13,590 bases of DNA from Bacteroidota bacterium (GTDB lineage Bacteria; Bacteroidota; Ignavibacteria; UBA10030). Each line of letters begins with the position of its first letter. Within the stretch, counting starts at the first letter, position 1. The stretch is from NCBI GenBank assembly GCA_003453835.1, contig DMMN01000192.1:40617-54206 (forward strand), given 5' to 3'. The notes under the pieces are model-generated. The model was given only the letters and a program-made list of their open reading frames with translations, was not told the origin of the DNA and did no database searches. Both the position numbers and the translations under genes were made by a program. Shown in pieces: positions 1 through 6,728 of the stretch.

Positions 1-940
1 CGCTGAATGCGCCGATGGCAGCCGGGTCCATCAGCCCGAACCGACCGATGGCTGACTGGCCGGTTTTCGTATCGAAGAGGTCGGGCAAGCCGAGATAGGT
101 TCCGAACGACGCAGCAAGCAAACCATTGATGCTCAGTTGAAGCGTATCAATGCGGCCCCCGGTGGAAATGGGACGAGACTCGGTCTCGGGCAGGATGATC
201 GTATTGGTGATGCGGACCGTCCCCCCATCGACGGCAATGCCGGAGAATGACTGGTCTTTCAGATAGTCCCGGAACGTCTTCAGCGTAAACGTAATCGACG
301 GAAGATCGTTGGGCGTCGGATCATAGCCGAGGATGCTGACGAGGTCGATGTCCCTTCCTACGCCTGCATGGAAAAGAACAAAGGCGTCGTAGCGTGAGAA
401 CTGAAGTGCGGGATAGGCTGAATCCGCCGTACGCCAGCTCTCCACCACGAAATCGGCCAGCCGCTTATTATCGCTTTCATCCTTCGGAGGTGAGTAGGAA
501 GACATTCTCTTTGGCAGAGTAACAATACGGCCAAAGACGTCGCCCTTGATGAGGACTTTCCCGTTCGAAACCTTGCGAAAGTAATTGGCGAGGAAGTGGA
601 GCTTGTAGGCGAAGTACGCCGAGTCATGCGGCGCCGGATCAAAATGGCGAGACGACGCGGCAGCATCACGCTGGAACTTCCCGTTTCCAGTTGAAAGAGT
701 GTCCGAGTCCTGCTGAAACTCCACCATCAACGCGAGTACCCGGATGGTGTCGGCCTGAATTCTCGCGACTCCGCTTCCGAGAGACAAAGAAGAAGGGCGG
801 GGCTCGAGCTTGTAGGAAATCGGACGGGGTGCTCGATCACCCTTGATTGCACCGGGAACCTGGCCCGACAATTTGGGGTCGAGGCCGGAAACGATCAACG
901 TGATGAACAGGAAGTACAAAAGGACGCGATGAGGCTGCAT
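1..940 (-). CDS. Secreted M6-family metallopeptidase-like protein, catalytic motif lost (partial, C-terminus outside window)
   Basis: An open frame of 313 codons runs from an ATG at 940 off the left edge. An AGGAG Shine-Dalgarno at 945-949 sits 4 nt upstream of the ATG. Residues 1-27 form a signal peptide (MQPHRVLLYF followed by a hydrophobic core). The rest matches the immune-inhibitor-A/M6 layout: a first strand (VLALMVEFQ), then YFRKVSNGK with VLIKGDVFG, then FSRYDAFVLFHAG, then GLPDLFD and FGLMDP. M6 enzymes carry HEFGHxLGLPD, where H, E and H bind zinc and catalyse and the D is the third metal ligand. Here residues 277-281 read ASFGT, followed by YLGLPD, so both histidines and the glutamate are gone while G284 and D287 remain. 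No other HExxH occurs in the visible part. The gene starts 44 bp after porV, so it is probably co-transcribed with it. I infer a non-catalytic binding or scaffold protein. A T9SS C-terminal domain cannot be checked because the end is missing. Confidence 0.82.
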   Translation of the reverse strand, partial: MQPHRVLLYFLFITLIVSGLDPKLSGQVPGAIKGDRAPRPISYKLEPRPSSLSLGSGVARIQADTIRVLALMVEFQQDSDTLSTGNGKFQRDAAASSRHFDPAPHDSAYFAYKLHFLANYFRKVSNGKVLIKGDVFGRIVTLPKRMSSYSPPKDESDNKRLADFVVESWRTADSAYPALQFSRYDAFVLFHAGVGRDIDLVSILGYDPTPNDLPSITFTLKTFRDYLKDQSFSGIAVDGGTVRITNTIILPETESRPISTGGRIDTLQLSINGLLAASFGTYLGLPDLFDTKTGQSAIGRFGLMDPAAIGAFS

Positions 941-943
941 GGA

Positions 944-949
944 TCTCCT
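944..949 (-). promoter_or_regulatory. Ribosome binding site of the M6-like gene
   Basis: AGGAGA on the minus strand lies just upstream of the ATG at 940. It supports that start and the signal peptide that follows it. Confidence 0.6.
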
Positions 950-984
950 GGTTACTCACTGGAATGCGAAAACGTGCGCCCAAG

Positions 985-2097
985 TTATATGGACGCGCCT
1001 CCCCAGGAGATCAGAAGCGTGAAGCGTAGTGTTTCCCCAAGAGGATGCTGCTCTTCAAAGGTGCTGATATAACTGAAGTCGAATCCGTAGATATCGTATC
1101 GAACCCCGGCGCCGAAGGTCAAAAACTTTCTGTTTCCATATTGCGGGTCTTCGTAGAAATACCCTGCGCGCAACGCAACCCACTTCGGATTACCGTACCA
1201 GTACTCCAGCCCCATGCCCGTCACAAACTCGCGGAGCTCTTGCCTGAAGGATTTGTCGGCCCACGATGTGAAAACCGCTTTGTAGAACGGCTCGGAGGTT
1301 CCATCCGCCTTCTTTGCGATGAGAAGCTTGCTGACATCGACGATGGCGGAGAGATTGTTGAAATCACTGTCGATCACCTTGTAGGCAAGACCCAATCTGA
1401 AATTCGTCGGAAGCGGATCCGCCTGCGCTTTGTCGATGTAGGTAAGGGCCGGACCGATATTGGAAAGATTCAACCCGACGCTCAAGCGGTTCCCGATGTC
1501 GAGACCCGTGAAGGGAATTTCGAGGCTGCGTGGCCTGTAGAGCAAACCGACATCAAAGCTGAACCCGGAAGCGATGCCCCGGCCCTTTTCCTCCGCCGTT
1601 CCAAACGGGGCCAGACGACTGTGGATGAAACGACCGTTCACGCCAACCCCCAGCCCGTCAGAGAGCTTCGTCGCATAACCGACGGTAACGGCAAACTCAT
1701 ACGCTTTGAATGTTTCGAGGACGGTCGGATCATTCTCCGTTCGATTGAACTCGCCGAGGTTCAGGTAGGTGAGACTTGTTGAGAGCGTCCCGTCTAACTC
1801 GGGAAACTCACGTCGAAATGCGAGATAGTCGATGAAGAGATCGGAGAGCTGAAACTGGGGCAGCCAATTGGCGTGTGAGATGCTCAACTCCGATCCATTT
1901 TGGAATGCAAGGCCTGCAGGATTCCAGAACGACGCGGATGCATCGTCGGCCAATGCGGCTCCGGCCTCCCCCATACCACTCGCACGAGAATTCGGCGAGA
2001 TCAACAGAAACGGAACCGCTGAAGTTGAGACTTGGGCAAACGTGGACTGCATCGCAACCAGAATGACAACGGCAAGTCCCAGGATTTTCTTCGTCAT
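985..2097 (-). CDS. porV: PorV, type IX secretion outer-membrane shuttle (PorV/PorQ family)
   Basis: A 370-residue outer-membrane beta-barrel of the FadL-like PorV/PorQ family. The N-terminus is a signal peptide (MTKKILGLAVVILVA, cut near TFAQ). It is followed by the family hallmark: SRASGMGEAG (identical small-residue hatch region), then DDASASFWNPAGLAF. Alternating hydrophobic strands continue to the end. In Porphyromonas gingivalis PorV picks up cargo at the SprA translocon, binds its C-terminal sorting domain and delivers it to PorU. porU and porV are also neighbours there, which favours PorV over PorQ. An in-frame ATG at 2106 gives three more residues. The strong AGGAGG at 2107-2112 touches that ATG but sits 9 nt from the ATG at 2097, so I chose 2097. 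Length fits the family. Confidence 0.88.
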   Translation of the reverse strand: MTKKILGLAVVILVAMQSTFAQVSTSAVPFLLISPNSRASGMGEAGAALADDASASFWNPAGLAFQNGSELSISHANWLPQFQLSDLFIDYLAFRREFPELDGTLSTSLTYLNLGEFNRTENDPTVLETFKAYEFAVTVGYATKLSDGLGVGVNGRFIHSRLAPFGTAEEKGRGIASGFSFDVGLLYRPRSLEIPFTGLDIGNRLSVGLNLSNIGPALTYIDKAQADPLPTNFRLGLAYKVIDSDFNNLSAIVDVSKLLIAKKADGTSEPFYKAVFTSWADKSFRQELREFVTGMGLEYWYGNPKWVALRAGYFYEDPQYGNRKFLTFGAGVRYDIYGFDFSYISTFEEQHPLGETLRFTLLISWGGASI

Positions 2098-2106
2098 GAC
2101 AATCAT

Positions 2107-2112
2107 CCTCCT
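2107..2112 (-). promoter_or_regulatory. Ribosome binding site deciding the porV start
   Basis: A perfect AGGAGG on the minus strand. Its spacing is 0 nt to the ATG at 2106 and 9 nt to the ATG at 2097, so translation should begin at 2097. Confidence 0.7.
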
Positions 2113-2126
2113 AAGAGAAGAATTGG

Positions 2127-2146
2127 CCCGACAGTCGTTCGTCGGG
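2127..2146 (-). other. Small hairpin in the porV 5' leader
   Basis: CCCGAC at 2127-2132 pairs perfectly with GTCGGG at 2141-2146 across an 8-nt loop. It lies between the predicted transcription start (about 2145) and the Shine-Dalgarno. No T-run follows, so it is not a terminator. Role unknown. Confidence 0.4.
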
Positions 2147-2150
2147 GTGG

Positions 2151-2181
2151 ATAAAATAGTCTATTTTAGAGTGACATACAA
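2151..2181 (-). promoter_or_regulatory. Candidate Bacteroidota-type promoter of porV
   Basis: On the minus strand TTG (2181-2179) is followed by 20 nt and TATTTTAT (2158-2151). This resembles the Bacteroidota sigma consensus TTG-N19-21-TAnnTTTG, with mismatches at the end of the -7 box. It lies in the 131-bp gap between porU and porV. porV may therefore be transcribed independently as well as from the porU promoter. Confidence 0.5.
2152..2168. promoter_or_regulatory. 17-bp perfect palindrome overlapping the porV promoter, possible operator
   Basis: TAAAATAG, one central base, CTATTTTA: two perfect 8-bp arms. It covers most of the predicted -7 box and the adjoining spacer of the porV promoter, which is where a dimeric repressor would act. 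No named regulator can be assigned from the sequence. Confidence 0.4.
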
Positions 2182-2228
2182 CTCTCGCCCTCCGCTACCC
2201 AACGCAGGCTTAACAAATTCGTTGGCAA

Positions 2229-5200
2229 CTAACGGAGCACCGTCAGTTTCCCGAGCACCTCACTGGACGTAGATTGTTCATCTGATTTGGCGATCACCCG
2301 ATAGAAGTACACCCCGTTTGCCACTTCATTCCCATCCCTGTCACGCCCGTCCCAGGGAATTTGGACGAAGCGGTCCGAGACGGAGGGAACGGCAATGACT
2401 TCGACCAACCTCCCCGCCAGCGTATAGATTTTGATCTCGACGTTTATCGGATCGAACGAAGTACGCTGGAATGTGAACGTCGTCGTCCGGTGAAAAGGAT
2501 TAGGATAGTTGAAGACGTTGTAGATGGCCAACTGAGATGACGACCGGACCTCAAAATACGATTCGGCAGTCGATGAGTTGTTGTGAATATCCCATGCCTT
2601 AACCGCGATGGTATGACGTCCTTCTGGGAGATCGGTCAATGGGTACTTTGCCTGTCCGCTTCTGTACGTGTCGAGATTCCCGCGATAGAAGTTCGTGAGG
2701 TCTATCGTACGAGCCGATCCGTCGAGCGTCGCTTCGAGCCGATGTCCGATTCCAGCCGTCGAAGTGTTGATGCCGCTATCATCGCTCAGGTCAACCAGAA
2801 GCGTTGCATCCGGCCGTATCACGTCACCGGCTCTGAACGACGGATCATCGAACCGAATATCAATACGTGGCCCAACCGAGTCTGCCGCCACGCTTCCTCC
2901 CGATCCCGACACAACGATGTTTTCAGTGAACCCACTTGCGTCGGATGAATCGCTCCAGGCATAGAGCGAAACGCGTGATCTGTTACCATCGTACGAAACG
3001 TCCTTCGGGATGGGAAACGTGCCGCGATAGACCCCGTTCTTGACTGAGATCTCCCCTCGGTAGAGGAGACTGCCATTGAGCTCAAATTGAAAGTCGCCCC
3101 ATTCCGGGACATTGACCTTCCGCTTGGAATCGTACACTTCGAGAAGTGCACGTCCATTCAACGTGCTCCAGACACTCCCATTCGTACGTCGGACCGCCCC
3201 TCCGACGGTTACGTTGGCGAGGGTCGGAACGGAGATGACCTCTTCAGCCGCCGCATCGTTGATGCTGTCGACGGTCACAATGGAGCGGGGCATCGCAAGA
3301 CGAAGCGTTGGATCCGCCAGGAGATGGAACTTCAGATCATTATAGTAGTCGACGGGAATCTGCTTGGTTGCCCACATGGCATCGCCCAAACGCACCGGCA
3401 ATCCTTGAGGATCGCGCTTGAAGAGGTTCGTATAGAAGATCTCGTTGACGGCCGCATTGAATCCGGAGTAGACCACGCGATCCGCCGTCATCACGCAGAT
3501 GGCCCCGATACTCGGCATGGTGAGGAGAAGCTCCCCCGCGCTGTTTTCGGCGGGATAGTCATAGCGCGCAAAGTCGCATGTCGCGGCGACAAGCAGGAAG
3601 AGCCGCCCCGTGTTCCTTAGCTTCGAGAAATCTTCATCCTTTGAAAAGACTTTTTCATGAGCCCACTGGTCGGGATTGCCGTGGCCGGTGTAGTTCAAGA
3701 CCAGCGTCCCCTGGTTGATGGCATCGACAATCGCTTGATTGGCCGTAGGTTTCCTTCGTCCCGTTGATGTATTGACCGTCGGATACTCAACGATAAAAAT
3801 CTTGTTCTTCTGAAACGTCGCCGGTGTGTAGGTTCTGGCAAGGGTTTCCGACTGCTCCGTATGAATCCTCCCGTCGTCGGTCACCGACGTCAAGCCGTCA
3901 TCCGCCACGAAAGTTACGCGGTTCCGCCACGGATCAAGCGGCGCCGAAGTTTCGTAGACGATAATCTTGTCGACAACGTCTTTTGCCTCTTTGGCAGAGC
4001 GCACCGGCAGGCGACCGATGGGAAGGGATGTCCGCTCCGAGCCGGGCTCGAGCAACACATAGAAATCGTCGCTCGCAAACGTGTTGATCTCGTCGATGGA
4101 CTCCATCGACTCATACGGAGGAATCCAGTTCCGATCGGTGCTCTTGATGTTCTTGTAGTCATAGTTGCCTCCGCCGAAGAGGAGAATGTACTTTGGTTTG
4201 ACGATCCAGTTCACCTGTGCATACTTGATGAAATCCCGAATCGCCATCGGATCGACCATCCCTGTCGAGAATTCGTTGAAGATCTGCTCGATGTTGACGA
4301 CGGCGGTTTTCAGCCGGTCTCTTCCCTCGCGATGCTCTTTCAATCGGTTCGCTTCGCTTTGGAAGTCCGGCGGAGTAATGATGATGAAGTCGGCCCCGGC
4401 CACCGTGCCGTGGAGATTCGAATTCGCGATGCGCTTCAGGTTTGAAGGTGTCTTGAATCCCTTCGGACCGACAGCGGCGAACTCGCGCACCGATCCGGCT
4501 GCTTGCGGAACCTGGAATCTGCAGATGGATGCATCGGCTGGATCAAAACTCAAATTTGTAATCTGACGCGGGCCGGCGTGTGCGGAAACGTCGAAGGCGA
4601 AGACGTCTCGCGACGACATCTTTGAAAGAGCGTACTCAACGAGCGCAGTCGTGTCGGGTGACGTGAAGAGGAGAAGGTCATTATCGGCCTCGAACTTCTG
4701 CCGATAGTGAATCTCAAACCAATCCAACCAGCCCTTCGCGTCGCTCCGAAGCACAAACGAGAATCGAAGGACGCTCCGATTACTCGGATAGTCTCCGCGG
4801 CGCGTCATGGAGACGACGGGCGATCTGTAAAAATACGCGCCAATTGGTCCTCCACCGATGGAAATCGGATACGTGGGGATGGAGCCAAGCGTCAGATTGT
4901 TTTCCTGAACACGAAACGAGTCGATAGACGATGACCGGCTCATCACAACGATCCGGTACTCGACCGGCTTCGATGCATCAACGCCCGGGAGCGACGTGGT
5001 GAAAACAGCCGACGTGTTTGCATTGTCGAAGAGCTGGCCAAACCACTCACGCCCCGAGGGGAGCTTGTCTTTCGTCAGCTCCTGCTCAAGGAATACTTTC
5101 CCCTGATAGTCGGAAGGTTTGTAGGTTCCACCTAGAGGCGATGAAGAAAGCGTTGCCATGTCCTTGCCGCGACCCGCTCCGCCAAACGTCAGGAAGTACT

Positions 5201-6209
5201 GATTCGTCTCGGTGTAATAATTGATGTAATGACTGAACGTTTTCCGCTGAGGTTCGTAGTTCCATCCACGTGTTGACATCCCGTAGAATAGAATGAAGTC
5301 TTCGCCATCCAGAACGCCGTTCGTATTTTTGTCGACGACCAGACGTGCTACCTCCTCCAGACCGTCGGGTCTGGGATCCCGGAGATCCTCGGGCAACGCC
5401 TTCCCCCCATTACCGAAAATCCTGATAGAATTGATATTTCCGATCGAACTTAACGCGATCCCTGCACCAGTGAGGAACGGCTGGTCTATCTTGTAGATGC
5501 CCGTTTCTTTGACTTCCATCCTGTACCATTCACCGCCGGCAAGAGGGGAATCAGCCGCCGTTTTCCCCAACGAAATCGGACTCGCTGGGAGACCCGGAAT
5601 TGACAAGTCCGGCCTCATCAAGAAGGAAATCGGAACCGTTTGGTCCGCCGATTCCGTGAATTGAATCCGGACGACGATTCTACTGTAGACTCTTGCAACC
5701 CCACGCGCCGAGGAGATCTGAACGGGGTAGAGCCGTAACGTTCCCAGGAGAAGGCCCCGGGACTTCCCAACATTCGTCACTTGGGCAACCTCTCGCGGGA
5801 AGAACTCGCCGGATAATTGTTCCCCACGTAGGGGGGTGTTCCTGGCCGAGATGCCAAAATCCTTGTTAGGAAACAGTTGTGGAAATGCCGCCGGCTTGAT
5901 CCCGCTCAACTCTCGGTGGTCCGCGGCCAGGATTTGGATTCTATACTCTTTCGAAGGGAGGTGTAGCGCGGTCGCTCTGAATGGTACAAGGGGTGATCCT
6001 TGCTCGCCTCGTGCAATGATCGAGCCCTGGAAACGAAACTCCGTGTACCCGTTTCCTTGATCGGCGGATGGGGCGTTCGAAAAGACGGGATGGAATTCAA
6101 CAACGATGGAACGAGCATCTTCGCTCAACACGCGAAGGTCGCTCGCCGGTTGTGCGAACAACCGGATCGACACTGCTGCCAGAACCAGGACGTGGAGGAG
6201 GATTCTCAT
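2229..6209 (-). CDS. porU: PorU, type IX secretion C25 peptidase/sortase
   Basis: A 1326-residue protein taking the ATG at 6209. That start gives a classic 20-residue signal peptide (MRILLHVLVLAAVSIRLFAQ). Order of parts: a beta-rich N-terminal half; a calcium-type loop near 293-304 (DKNTNGVLDGED); the gingipain-like C25 peptidase domain at roughly 605-970, with catalytic His843 in NYTGHGNPDQW and Cys878 in ATCDFARYD followed by SAGELLL; an Ig-like region with DDSGINTSTAGIGH and KAWDIHNNSS; and a type A T9SS sorting domain from about 1229 (NYPNPF to GVYFYRV). All expected catalytic residues are present. In the known system PorU works at the cell surface with PorV, PorQ and PorZ. It removes the C-terminal signal of cargo and links the cargo to anionic LPS, and it carries an uncleaved CTD itself. 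Other in-frame starts are ATG 6251 (weak GGGAG upstream) and ATG 6311. The start is the only uncertain part. Confidence 0.93.
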   Translation of the reverse strand: MRILLHVLVLAAVSIRLFAQPASDLRVLSEDARSIVVEFHPVFSNAPSADQGNGYTEFRFQGSIIARGEQGSPLVPFRATALHLPSKEYRIQILAADHRELSGIKPAAFPQLFPNKDFGISARNTPLRGEQLSGEFFPREVAQVTNVGKSRGLLLGTLRLYPVQISSARGVARVYSRIVVRIQFTESADQTVPISFLMRPDLSIPGLPASPISLGKTAADSPLAGGEWYRMEVKETGIYKIDQPFLTGAGIALSSIGNINSIRIFGNGGKALPEDLRDPRPDGLEEVARLVVDKNTNGVLDGEDFILFYGMSTRGWNYEPQRKTFSHYINYYTETNQYFLTFGGAGRGKDMATLSSSPLGGTYKPSDYQGKVFLEQELTKDKLPSGREWFGQLFDNANTSAVFTTSLPGVDASKPVEYRIVVMSRSSSIDSFRVQENNLTLGSIPTYPISIGGGPIGAYFYRSPVVSMTRRGDYPSNRSVLRFSFVLRSDAKGWLDWFEIHYRQKFEADNDLLLFTSPDTTALVEYALSKMSSRDVFAFDVSAHAGPRQITNLSFDPADASICRFQVPQAAGSVREFAAVGPKGFKTPSNLKRIANSNLHGTVAGADFIIITPPDFQSEANRLKEHREGRDRLKTAVVNIEQIFNEFSTGMVDPMAIRDFIKYAQVNWIVKPKYILLFGGGNYDYKNIKSTDRNWIPPYESMESIDEINTFASDDFYVLLEPGSERTSLPIGRLPVRSAKEAKDVVDKIIVYETSAPLDPWRNRVTFVADDGLTSVTDDGRIHTEQSETLARTYTPATFQKNKIFIVEYPTVNTSTGRRKPTANQAIVDAINQGTLVLNYTGHGNPDQWAHEKVFSKDEDFSKLRNTGRLFLLVAATCDFARYDYPAENSAGELLLTMPSIGAICVMTADRVVYSGFNAAVNEIFYTNLFKRDPQGLPVRLGDAMWATKQIPVDYYNDLKFHLLADPTLRLAMPRSIVTVDSINDAAAEEVISVPTLANVTVGGAVRRTNGSVWSTLNGRALLEVYDSKRKVNVPEWGDFQFELNGSLLYRGEISVKNGVYRGTFPIPKDVSYDGNRSRVSLYAWSDSSDASGFTENIVVSGSGGSVAADSVGPRIDIRFDDPSFRAGDVIRPDATLLVDLSDDSGINTSTAGIGHRLEATLDGSARTIDLTNFYRGNLDTYRSGQAKYPLTDLPEGRHTIAVKAWDIHNNSSTAESYFEVRSSSQLAIYNVFNYPNPFHRTTTFTFQRTSFDPINVEIKIYTLAGRLVEVIAVPSVSDRFVQIPWDGRDRDGNEVANGVYFYRVIAKSDEQSTSSEVLGKLTVLR

Positions 6210-6220
6210 GTAAATGAAAA

Positions 6221-6257
6221 AGCCGAATGAAGTCTCGACAAGCGATTTCATTCGGCT
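6221..6257 (-). terminator. Terminator-like hairpin directly upstream of the porU start (possible attenuator)
   Basis: The 11-nt arms AGCCGAATGAA and TTCATTCGGCT (6221-6231 and 6247-6257) pair perfectly around a 15-nt loop. Read on the minus strand, the stem is followed at once by TTTTTCATTT and then, after a few bases, the ATG at 6209. The shape is that of an intrinsic terminator, although the stem is only moderately GC-rich. Because it precedes porU inside its predicted leader, it could attenuate transcription or block ribosome access. No Shine-Dalgarno lies between it and the ATG. Confidence 0.45.
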
Positions 6258-6313
6258 ACACTCCCGGAGCTGTACCGAACTTGATAAAGGCTTGTCTCGT
6301 TTAGAATTCAACG

Positions 6314-6344
6314 CTGAACGAAACCCGTTCTGCTACTCGTTCAG
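6314..6344 (-). other. Overlapping inverted repeats in the porU leader
   Basis: CTGAACGA (6314-6321) can pair with TCGTTCAG (6337-6344). The same GAACG (6316-6320) can instead pair with CGTTC at 6326-6330. The two pairings exclude each other, which is a layout seen in switching leaders. They sit between the predicted porU promoter and the terminator-like hairpin. Confidence 0.35.
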
Positions 6345-6399
6345 AACCAACCTTTAACAAATTCTGCTATACAATGCTCCTGTGGAAAATTTTCTCGTG

Positions 6400-6430
6400 A
6401 AAAGATACTCATTCGATCGTACAGAGTCAA
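6400..6430 (-). promoter_or_regulatory. Candidate Bacteroidota-type promoter of porU
   Basis: On the minus strand TTG (6430-6428), 20 nt, then TATCTTTT (6407-6400), a close match to TTG-N19-21-TAnnTTTG. It would give a 5' leader of about 185 nt before the ATG at 6209. Confidence 0.5.
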
Positions 6431-6664
6431 GATGTTTTTCCTTCGTCCAACGCGTTCGTGTGACGCCGACCATTCACATACGAACGCTACTTGACGGTGT
6501 GTTGTCCGCGCCGCGGACCTGCGACGGGGAAGAGAATCAGCAGTTCCTTCACGATTCTCAGGTCTGCGTCAGTGAGCTATGTCGCTCGACATCGGTCAAT
6601 TCGAGCGACGAGGCAATGACCAACTTGCTCAATGGGCGTGCGTGACGGCCTGGAAAATTTTTGA
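6431..6664. other. Divergent intergenic segment with two perfect inverted repeats
   Basis: This is the stretch between the porU and glgA promoters. I see no convincing gene. It holds a 15-bp palindrome at 6504-6518 (GTCCGCG, C, CGCGGAC). It also holds an inverted repeat with 9-bp arms, GTCGCTCGA at 6581-6589 and TCGAGCGAC at 6601-6609, around an 11-nt loop. Neither is followed by a T-run on either strand. They may be protein-binding sites or part of a small RNA; the sequence does not decide. Confidence 0.35.
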
Positions 6665-6695
6665 TTGCTTGTGTGTCAAAAAATCTCTATTTTTA
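6665..6695 (+). promoter_or_regulatory. Candidate Bacteroidota-type promoter of glgA and its operon
   Basis: TTG (6665-6667), 20 nt, then TATTTTTA (6688-6695), a good fit to TTG-N19-21-TAnnTTTG. It lies 33 nt before the glgA ATG in a locally AT-rich stretch, so the leader is short. Confidence 0.55.
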
Positions 6696-6728
6696 TTCGG
6701 TTTTTTCTGCATTTTGAACTGGTGAATC

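Noticed and set aside
358..669. 103-codon frame on the minus strand inside the M6-like gene
   Set aside because: It is a shifted frame of the same strand. The M6-like frame has the RBS, signal peptide and conserved motifs.
1045..1782. 245-codon open frame antisense to porV
   Set aside because: It lies wholly opposite a well-supported gene, has no recognisable domain, and long antisense frames are common in GC-rich coding DNA.
3087..4445. Long open frames antisense to the porU peptidase domain
   Set aside because: They are mirror frames of the conserved C25 region and carry no RBS or family motif.
2229..6209. Reading the C25 protein as a secreted gingipain-like virulence protease
   Set aside because: Its size, Ig-like region with GIGH and WDIHNNSS, its own sorting domain and the porV neighbour all fit PorU.
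2210..6364. Shared 11-mer TTAACAAATTC at 2210-2220 and 6354-6364, upstream of porV and porU
   Set aside because: It lies outside the best promoter calls and at a different distance from each start. AT-rich intergenic DNA makes one chance match plausible.
6382..6645. Possible 87-residue gene starting at GTG in the divergent intergenic region
   Set aside because: The start overlaps the porU promoter region, there is no RBS, the composition is unlike a known protein, and two inverted repeats fall inside it. Chance open frame is likelier.
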